Positions 14,296 through 19,758 of a stretch of 19,758 bases of DNA are shown in pieces. How positions within the stretch are numbered: position 1 is the first letter of the stretch; every line of letters starts with the position of its first letter. This DNA comes from Thermofilaceae archaeon (lineage in GTDB: Archaea > Thermoproteota > Thermoprotei > Thermofilales > Thermofilaceae): NCBI GenBank assembly GCA_027017025.1, contig JALURH010000085.1, positions 1 to 19,758 of the forward strand. Direction: 5' to 3'. Made by a program: the position numbers and the translations under genes. The notes under the pieces are model-generated. The model made no database searches. It was not told where the DNA came from and saw only the letters and a program-made list of their open reading frames with translations.

Positions 14296-15681
14296 CTATG
14301 AAGCTTTTACCCTTTCAACGCGGATAATATCTGTTGTCCCTCTTCTAACACCAGCAGTAAATATAACGATATCCCCGTAATTCAGTATTTTCTCATCTAC
14401 AGCGATATTAAGTAGTTTTTCAAATAACATTGGATCCTTCTTCGAGATATTACAGAGCCTAGGCACAATACCCCACATAATTGACATATACTTAGCTGTT
14501 TTCTCCCTAGAGGTATATACGTATACTGGATTATGAGGACGAAACTTAGATATTCTCCTGGCTGTATTCCCGTTCTCACTATAGGCAACTATTTTTGCTC
14601 CAATAATTTTTGACATAGTTGCTACGCCTTTTGCTAGTAACTCGTAGATATCTATAGCATCTGGTTCCTGTAATGTATCTATATCCCTCTCTGCTTCAGC
14701 TATTATTTTATTAAGCCATATTACCGCTTCAACAGGATATTTTCCCATAGCTGTCTCAGCAGCAAGAAGAAGAGCGTCGCACCCACTATGCACAGCTGTT
14801 ATAACATCTACTACCTCTGATCTAGTTGGTACAGGATTATCTATCATTGACTCAAGTAACTGTGTAGCTATTATAACTGGTCTACCTATCTTTCTAGCTG
14901 TCTCAACAATCCTTTTCTGTACTCTATATATCTCCTCCAGCTCGTAATATATTGCAAGATCCCCCCTAGCCACTAGTATAGCATCAGCCTCTTTCGCTAT
15001 AGATTCAATGTTTTCAACAGCACTTCTAGTTTCTATTTTAGCTATAATTCTCATCCAATTTGCTCCAAGATCATTTAGTATTTCCCTAAGTTTCAGTATA
15101 TCGTCCCGGCTACGAACAAAACTTAATGCTATCATGTCAAAGCCATTCTCCACAGAATATTTTATATCAAAAACATCTTTGTCGGTAAGTGATGGTAAAA
15201 GGAGCTCTCTTCCTTTAATAGCTACTGTTTTCCTAGATTTTATGGTTCCATCTATCAAAACAACAGCTTTGATCCTTTTTTCACTAATATCTTCAATGCG
15301 GAAAGCCATTCTACCGCTTTCAAGAAGCAATGTATCCCCCTCACGTATTTGCGAAAATATTTCGCCATCGGGTATTGGAACCTCCTTGTTAGCTATATTG
15401 CCTTTACTAGAGTTGATGAAGTATATTATATCACCCTTAGAAACTGGGAACTCATTTATCTCTCCCAGCCTAACAACCGGTCCCTGTAGATCGCCTATTA
15501 TAGGTAAAGCTTTATCCCCAATTAATTCTCTAACTTTTATAATAGTATCTTTAAGAGAGTCATAATCTGCGTGAGAAAAATTGAATCTAAAACCATCTAC
15601 TCCCTCACGTATAAAACTCCGAATAGTATTTTCATTCCAAGAAGAAGGACCTAATGTAACTATAATCTTTGTATGACGCAT
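14296..15681 (-). CDS. pyk: Pyruvate kinase
   Basis: This is the glycolytic enzyme transferring phosphate from phosphoenolpyruvate to ADP. The 461-aa protein has IIVTLGPSS (6-14), the RFNFSH active-site segment (32-37), GDLQGP (63-68) before the B domain (about 70-165), and SFVRSRDD (187-194). The signature IIAKIETRSAVENIE contains K215 and E217, followed by ARGDLA with D241 for metal binding. ATQLLESM (272-279) and PTRSEVVDV (285-293) are further conserved segments. The C-terminal domain is the usual short regulatory fold. ATG 15681 is preceded by the purine-rich GGGAG. It lies 62 nt after the PiT gene and 22 nt before the FtsX-like gene, all on the minus strand. Long antisense frames over it are shadows. 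Confidence 0.96.
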   Translation of the reverse strand: MRHTKIIVTLGPSSWNENTIRSFIREGVDGFRFNFSHADYDSLKDTIIKVRELIGDKALPIIGDLQGPVVRLGEINEFPVSKGDIIYFINSSKGNIANKEVPIPDGEIFSQIREGDTLLLESGRMAFRIEDISEKRIKAVVLIDGTIKSRKTVAIKGRELLLPSLTDKDVFDIKYSVENGFDMIALSFVRSRDDILKLREILNDLGANWMRIIAKIETRSAVENIESIAKEADAILVARGDLAIYYELEEIYRVQKRIVETARKIGRPVIIATQLLESMIDNPVPTRSEVVDVITAVHSGCDALLLAAETAMGKYPVEAVIWLNKIIAEAERDIDTLQEPDAIDIYELLAKGVATMSKIIGAKIVAYSENGNTARRISKFRPHNPVYVYTSREKTAKYMSIMWGIVPRLCNISKKDPMLFEKLLNIAVDEKILNYGDIVIFTAGVRRGTTDIIRVERVKAS

Positions 15682-15743
15682 ACTCCCTAACCTAATACCC
15701 TGTAACGATCTACATAATAATTACCTAACAATAATGATTATTG

Positions 15744-16703
15744 CTATATTCCCGCAATTAACGCAGCAATAAACGCTATTATAGCTGCCCCAGGAAAGGT
15801 TGCAAGCCAGGTTAGAATTATTGTTCCTAAATTGTTAGTATTTATCCATGTCTTTTTCGCTAAACCTACACCAGCTATTGCACTTACCAGTATATGAGTT
15901 CCCGATAATGGAAGACCGAGATAAGTACCTATAGTCAGGATAAGTGCAGTAGCCATCTGTACGGAGAAGCCAGTTAGGGGATCAAGTTCTACGAGTTCCG
16001 AGCCAACATTCCTTACAACCCTCCTACCTAATATGAAAAGCCCGATGGCCATTCCACCCCCACCAATTAGCCTTACTAGAAATGGGTCGTCTATTATAGA
16101 CAATAGAAAAGCCGTTGCATTAGCAACATCGTTTGCACCTCTAGAGAAAGCCGTTAGGGAGGCCCAAAGAAGGAGAAGGAGAGCAGCTGCACGTTGAGTT
16201 CTTAAATCAAATATGAAACCCTTTTCTCTCTCTTTATAGTATTTGCTTACAACTAATATTATGACATAAGAACCTATGAATCCAATTAATGGAGAAAAGA
16301 CCCATCCGAGCACTACATCACTAAGTACGTTCCAATTTACGCCATGAAAACCAATTCTATATAAACCTAGGCCAATAGCAGCTCCAACAGCTGAGTGAGT
16401 TGTTGAAACAGGCCAGCCCATATAAGAAGCTACAAGAAGCCATGTGGCTATGGCAAATACTATAATTAGAACGTCCATAACGGTTAAATTAAAAGATAGG
16501 AGTCTCTCTCCTAGAGTTTCTTCAACTTTATAACTAAATATCATTGCTCCAAAGAAATCCATAACTGCTCCTATGAAAACAACAAAGCCTATGGACGCTA
16601 TTCCACTACCAGCTACTAGTGCCATAGTTTCATCATTAGCTCCTATGCTCCAAGCTACGTAGAAGGCTAAGGCTAGACTAATCCCAACTAGTAATATATC
16701 CAT
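15744..16703 (-). CDS. PiT family inorganic phosphate permease
   Basis: This low-affinity phosphate symporter (319 aa) of the PiT family has about nine to ten hydrophobic segments. The two inverted-repeat signatures are present: WSIGANDETMALVAGSG near the N terminus and SRGANDVANATAF in the middle. The first repeat departs from the usual GANDxxN, having a Met where the Asn normally stands. VSTTHSAVGAAIGLG and LPLSGTHILVSAIAGVG are the paired substrate-site loops. ATG 16703 is preferred over GTG 16712: GGTGAGG just upstream overlaps the TGA stop of the DUF47 gene and serves as its ribosome site. The DUF47 partner directly precedes it, so the two form a phosphate-uptake operon. Confidence 0.92.
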   Translation of the reverse strand: MDILLVGISLALAFYVAWSIGANDETMALVAGSGIASIGFVVFIGAVMDFFGAMIFSYKVEETLGERLLSFNLTVMDVLIIVFAIATWLLVASYMGWPVSTTHSAVGAAIGLGLYRIGFHGVNWNVLSDVVLGWVFSPLIGFIGSYVIILVVSKYYKEREKGFIFDLRTQRAAALLLLLWASLTAFSRGANDVANATAFLLSIIDDPFLVRLIGGGGMAIGLFILGRRVVRNVGSELVELDPLTGFSVQMATALILTIGTYLGLPLSGTHILVSAIAGVGLAKKTWINTNNLGTIILTWLATFPGAAIIAFIAALIAGI

Positions 16704-16708
16704 ATTCC

Positions 16709-17362
16709 TCACCCTATAGCTCTGACGATTATTTCTTCGAGAACATCACTAGCGTCTTCACAAGCATCTATAGAATTCTCTATTCCATCTACCAACTTTA
16801 CATAGAGTATATTAGGAGGGAGTTTAGCTAATACACCTAGAGTTTCGATATATACTTCATCTCCCTTATCTTCCTCCTCTTCGATCTCTCTAATTATACC
16901 TAAAGCTTTCCTATAATCCACGCCAAAGGCCGTCAAAGCCTCATATAGTAATTCAACGGATCTATAGGAAATTTCTGCTAGCCTTAAAGTATTTTCCTTC
17001 AACTCATCAGAAATCTTAAGAGGATAGATAACTTGAAGAACCCTAGCAGCGGCCTTTATCCAATCAGCCACCATATCTATCCTTTCAGCAAGCCTTATGA
17101 AATCCTCCCTAAGTAGAGGAGGAATACCGCTAACAGATAAGAGCTCTAAAACTTCCTTCCTGATAGCATCTGCTGCCTCTTCATACTGAGATACCTCTCT
17201 AAGCATCCTCAAACACTCCTCTCCACCATTTAGACATTTTAGGGATTCCAGGAAGCTTTTTACAGCCATTGAACATGTTTTTGCATGTTTTAGGACAAGT
17301 TCATATATTTTCTTTTCAGGAGAAGTATATATCCTACTTAGTAGAGATCTAATTGAAACCAT
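16709..17362 (-). CDS. DUF47 (PhoU-like) phosphate transport accessory protein
   Basis: This 217-aa all-helical protein of the DUF47/PhoU-like family usually pairs with PiT permeases and is thought to regulate them. Features are the N-terminal SPEKKIYELVLKHAKTC, repeated helical segments with acidic clusters (EEEEDKGDEVY near 160-170) and RIDMVADWIKAAARVL, matching the metal-binding helical bundle of PhoU proteins. It directly precedes the PiT gene; the stop TGA lies within the downstream ribosome site. A TATA element, TTTATATA at 17394-17387, is centred about 29 nt before ATG 17362, implying a very short leader. A second, more distal TATA (TTTTATATA near 17420) is also present. Confidence 0.9.
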   Translation of the reverse strand: MVSIRSLLSRIYTSPEKKIYELVLKHAKTCSMAVKSFLESLKCLNGGEECLRMLREVSQYEEAADAIRKEVLELLSVSGIPPLLREDFIRLAERIDMVADWIKAAARVLQVIYPLKISDELKENTLRLAEISYRSVELLYEALTAFGVDYRKALGIIREIEEEEDKGDEVYIETLGVLAKLPPNILYVKLVDGIENSIDACEDASDVLEEIIVRAIG

Positions 17363-17386
17363 ACTACATGTATTTCTATCAAGGCC

Positions 17387-17394
17387 TATATAAA
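17387..17394 (-). promoter_or_regulatory. TATA box for the DUF47-PiT operon
   Basis: TTTATATA on the minus strand lies about 25-32 nt before ATG 17362 and predicts a start a few bases upstream of the codon. Another strong AT element, AAATTTTATATA, lies about 25 nt further upstream and would give a leader of roughly 33 nt. Either or both may be used. The remainder of the 17363-17607 intergenic gap is plain AT-rich sequence with no ORF. Confidence 0.45.
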
Positions 17395-17560
17395 TTATGG
17401 ACTTTTATACTTAGTATATAAAATTTTGTTACTGATTAAGTTTTTGGTTGTTTAAAAGTATTTATCATCTTTATCCATACTTTTATATTCTCAGTGTTTT
17501 GGCTAACTGTACCAAGCTTTCAAGACAGTAGCACGTTAATTCTTAATAAAGGACTAGGAA

Positions 17561-17567
17561 TTTATTT
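17561..17567 (+). promoter_or_regulatory. TATA-like element for the nreA gene
   Basis: TTTATTT, preceded by purines (GGACTAGGAA), predicts initiation near 17588, a few to twenty bases ahead of the candidate TTG 17596 or ATG 17608 starts. Confidence 0.35.
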
Positions 17568-17607
17568 CCCCGAGGTAAAATATTCTTGAGGCATCTTGCT
17601 AAGGAAA

Positions 17608-18825
17608 ATGCACTCCAGTCTTTGTACTAGATGCAAAGGACCTCGGAAACTCTGCGGAAGACCTACATGTCCTATTCTGGAAAGAATCAGAGCTAATCTA
17701 AAATTGATTAATCAACTATCTAAAAAGGAGTTTTATGTAGCTACTCCTCCATCAGCACTCGTAGGTGAAAGAAATTATCCCTTTGTCAAAGTTGGTGTAA
17801 ACGTAACAGACGATTTAGAAAATGCTACGTTCTATGATTCACCAAAAGAATGGTGGGGAAAACTTAGTCTAGAGGATATAATTAGGTTGAGATCTAAGCT
17901 TATATTTTCAAGCATAGTCTCCAATGTAAAAAGACCTAGATTACTTGAAGAAATGTTCTGTGCAGCTGCATCAATTAGAGAAGTAAGTGCGGAAGTTGTT
18001 TATAAGAAGCCTCCAAAACCTAGCTTATACTTTGATACATACATCGCACCTAGGGGTCCTTCAGGCGAAGTAGAGAAATTTAGATTGGTTGATAATCCCT
18101 CCTTACCTAAATATGTTGAAAGAATATTATATGATCCCTACATTAAAGCTGGCAATGCTATGATGGAGCTTTATGCTAGAGGAAATGATGTATATTACCT
18201 TGTACGCTTACTTAGTACGGGGTTACTCGGTAGGAAAATAGAGAGGAAGCTAGTTCCAACTAGATGGGCTATAACAGCTGTTGATAAAACACTATCCGAT
18301 ATCTTCCTAAAGAAAGTTACCAGTTATCCTGCGATAAATGATATACTAGCATTTAGCAGCAGATATCTAGGGAACAGATACTTATTGCTCATGTTTCCCG
18401 GGCCATGGAGTTTTGAAATGATAGAAATCTGGCATCCCCGAAGCGTATGGGTTAAAACAGATTTTCCGGAGATTTTCAACCTTTATGAATATTGGGATGG
18501 AAAACTTAGGGGAGAGATTGATGGAGGATATTATGCTATTCGGCTCCCTGTCCTAGAGTGGCTTCTCAGAAATAAAAGACAAGCAACAGTTATAGCCATA
18601 AGGGAGATTACAAGAGATTATTATGCTCCTGTAGGAAGTTGGCAGATTAGAGAAAGTATTAGAGCCGCACTATCCAGCAAACCTGTAAAAGTATCATCAA
18701 TACATGAAATTATCAACATTTTGAAAAAATTTCTATTAATTGATTTCAGGATAATTGTAAATCGATCAAAAATATTGGATAATATGCTAAGGCAAAAGAG
18801 TATTATTGATTTTTTAGTAACCTAA
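17608..18825 (+). CDS. nreA: NreA-type archaeal DNA repair protein
   Basis: This is a member of the archaeal Nre family, implicated in DNA repair and interacting with the sliding clamp PCNA in haloarchaea. The N-terminal four-cysteine motif is CTRCKGPRKLCGRPTCPI (residues 6-23; C6, C9, C16, C21), a probable zinc site. The central region carries ATPPSALVGERNYPFVKVG (about 44-62) and FDTYIAPRGPSGEVEKF, which are family landmarks. The C terminus QKSIIDFLVT (residues 396-405) is a PCNA-interacting box: Q396, I399, F402, L403 fit Q-x-x-hydrophobic-x-x-aromatic-hydrophobic. The length of 405 aa is normal. The start is ambiguous; TTG 17596 would add MLRK, and ATG 17608 gives the family-like N terminus. 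It converges with the next gene across 2 nt. Confidence 0.9.
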   Translation: MHSSLCTRCKGPRKLCGRPTCPILERIRANLKLINQLSKKEFYVATPPSALVGERNYPFVKVGVNVTDDLENATFYDSPKEWWGKLSLEDIIRLRSKLIFSSIVSNVKRPRLLEEMFCAAASIREVSAEVVYKKPPKPSLYFDTYIAPRGPSGEVEKFRLVDNPSLPKYVERILYDPYIKAGNAMMELYARGNDVYYLVRLLSTGLLGRKIERKLVPTRWAITAVDKTLSDIFLKKVTSYPAINDILAFSSRYLGNRYLLLMFPGPWSFEMIEIWHPRSVWVKTDFPEIFNLYEYWDGKLRGEIDGGYYAIRLPVLEWLLRNKRQATVIAIREITRDYYAPVGSWQIRESIRAALSSKPVKVSSIHEIINILKKFLLIDFRIIVNRSKILDNMLRQKSIIDFLVT

Positions 18826-18827
18826 GT

Positions 18828-19758
18828 TTATTTTCTGATATTTTCGGCTACTAGATGTAGCTGATAAATATACTTCGTTAATTCATATAGATATTCTTCG
18901 GTTTTAGTAACTAGATACCTAGTATAACTAAGCCATCGTGAGTAAGGTAGTGTACGTATCTTAGACAAAGATCTATTATATTCTATCGTAATATCCCCTA
19001 TCCCATACTTGAGTTTCCACCCTATCCCCTTCACCACCTCCTCTAATGGTAGATCCTTTTCTCCAAAGATGTATTCAAACTCCCTCTTTACATCTAACAC
19101 TTTCCCCATCTTTATGAGCCCGCTAAGAAGAGCCGCTAGGTAGATTAGCCCTAGATTATGTAAATTTTCTCTGACTCGATCTATATCATAAACCAATAAG
19201 ACATAACCTTCGTCAAGCTTTCTAGCTAATTCTTCTTGCAAAACTGTATAATCCCCCGAGACCTTATAGTATTCTTTAAAAGCCTTACTTGTAGAGAATG
19301 ATTCGCCATCAAAAAGTACCATTATGCCAAGTATTACATCTTCTTTCGTGTCTAGAGGAAACATCATTAGGTCAAACGACATTAATTTAAGCGCCCTACT
19401 AGGCTTAGGTATATACACCTCTTTTTCTCTGAAAAATACTCTTACTTTTTGCTTAAGTAAGATATATTTTATAACTCTTTCTGCAGCTTCTTTAGCTATA
19501 TCCCATCTTCCGCCAAGACCAAGCCACTCAAGATGAGCATCCTCATCTACAACCATTAATAATATTTCACTTAATTTGTCTGGACTATGATCTCTAACAT
19601 AGGAAAGAATATTATCCCAATTAAGTTTCTCAATTAGCCCAGCGCTAGACTCCTCCCAAAGTATCACAACCTTCCTTCCGCCGGTTTTAGATAATGAATA
19701 AGAAATAGAGTCAAGAGGTAACTGTAGTTTTTGCCTGAGAACGACTAGTATATATGCT
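18828..19758 (-). CDS. Unrecognised protein, N terminus beyond window (partial)
   Basis: I do not recognise this protein. The frame ends at TAA 18830-18828 and stays open to the last base of the window, so at least 309 codons are present and the true start lies outside. A GTG at 19667 gives a 279-aa protein, but the upstream codons read as ordinary protein (VVLRQKLQLPLDSISYSLSK then TGGRKVVILWEE), so that GTG is probably internal. The visible part is mixed alpha/beta with no clear membrane span: an acidic VVDEDAHLEWLGLGGRWD segment, a basic KQKVRVFFREKEVYIPKPSR segment and long C-terminal helices (YLYELTKYIYQLHLVAENI). It converges tail to tail with nreA, leaving 2 nt. No function is assigned. 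Confidence 0.7.
   Translation of the reverse strand, partial: AYILVVLRQKLQLPLDSISYSLSKTGGRKVVILWEESSAGLIEKLNWDNILSYVRDHSPDKLSEILLMVVDEDAHLEWLGLGGRWDIAKEAAERVIKYILLKQKVRVFFREKEVYIPKPSRALKLMSFDLMMFPLDTKEDVILGIMVLFDGESFSTSKAFKEYYKVSGDYTVLQEELARKLDEGYVLLVYDIDRVRENLHNLGLIYLAALLSGLIKMGKVLDVKREFEYIFGEKDLPLEEVVKGIGWKLKYGIGDITIEYNRSLSKIRTLPYSRWLSYTRYLVTKTEEYLYELTKYIYQLHLVAENIRK

Noticed and set aside
15008..15565. 185-codon open frame antisense to pyruvate kinase
   Set aside because: Pyruvate kinase on the other strand has all its catalytic motifs. The antisense product is Ser/Leu/Ile-rich, as expected of a shadow.
1..19758. CRISPR array, insertion sequence, integrase or attachment site
   Set aside because: No regularly spaced direct repeats, transposase motifs or terminal inverted repeats were seen. 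Genes look like a stable housekeeping chromosome segment.

Overview
The window looks like a chromosomal segment of an AT-rich hyperthermophilic crenarchaeon (Thermoproteota), probably from the Desulfurococcales or a near relative. The evidence is archaeal gene content: isopentenyl phosphate kinase, an archaeal NreA-type repair protein, AK6/Fap7, a pyruvoyl SpeD and DUF763. Ribosome binding sites are of the GGTGAT type, promoters are archaeal BRE/TATA type, arginine codons are mostly AGA/AGG, and genes are tightly packed with many GTG/TTG starts. The placement rests on gene content and sequence style only.

Layout. (1) 32-2293, plus strand: isopentenyl phosphate kinase, a YjbQ-family protein and a PfkB-family sugar kinase. 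The kinase has a short, well-primed upstream ORF overlapping its start. (2) 2294-2549: a GC-rich island in an AT-rich background. It folds on paper into a closed three-helix structure and is read, most likely on the minus strand, from a strong BRE/TATA promoter; this is a candidate structured non-coding RNA. (3) 2550-4162, plus: threonine ammonia-lyase with a C-terminal ACT domain, followed 2 nt later by RidA, which removes the reactive imine/enamine that the lyase releases. (4) 9056-4168, all minus: AK6/Fap7, a very large transaldolase/fructose-6-phosphate-aldolase-like protein, a membrane-anchored protein of unknown function, SpeD and a rhomboid protease. (5) 9126-11307, plus: a DUF763 protein with a helix-hairpin-helix, a purine-type phosphoribosyltransferase and a small coiled-coil protein. 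(6) 17362-11304, all minus: a DUF47 (PhoU-like) protein and a PiT phosphate permease, then pyruvate kinase, then a 989-residue FtsX/MacB-like membrane protein with large domains on both sides of the membrane. (7) 17608-18825, plus: an NreA-type repair protein with an N-terminal four-Cys motif and a C-terminal PCNA-binding box. (8) 18828 to the window edge, minus: an unrecognised protein whose reading frame is still open at the edge.

How genes work together: threonine ammonia-lyase and RidA form a clear producer/detoxifier pair. DUF47 and PiT form a phosphate-uptake pair. Pyruvate kinase and the transaldolase-like protein belong to central sugar metabolism. SpeD belongs to polyamine synthesis and IPK to isoprenoid lipid synthesis. 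All three convergent gene pairs end within 5 nt of each other or overlap.

No mobile elements, CRISPR arrays, rRNA or tRNA genes were seen. No stretch longer than 300 nt lacks a gene. Most of the window is housekeeping. The most unusual items are the GC-rich RNA candidate and the oversized transaldolase-like protein.
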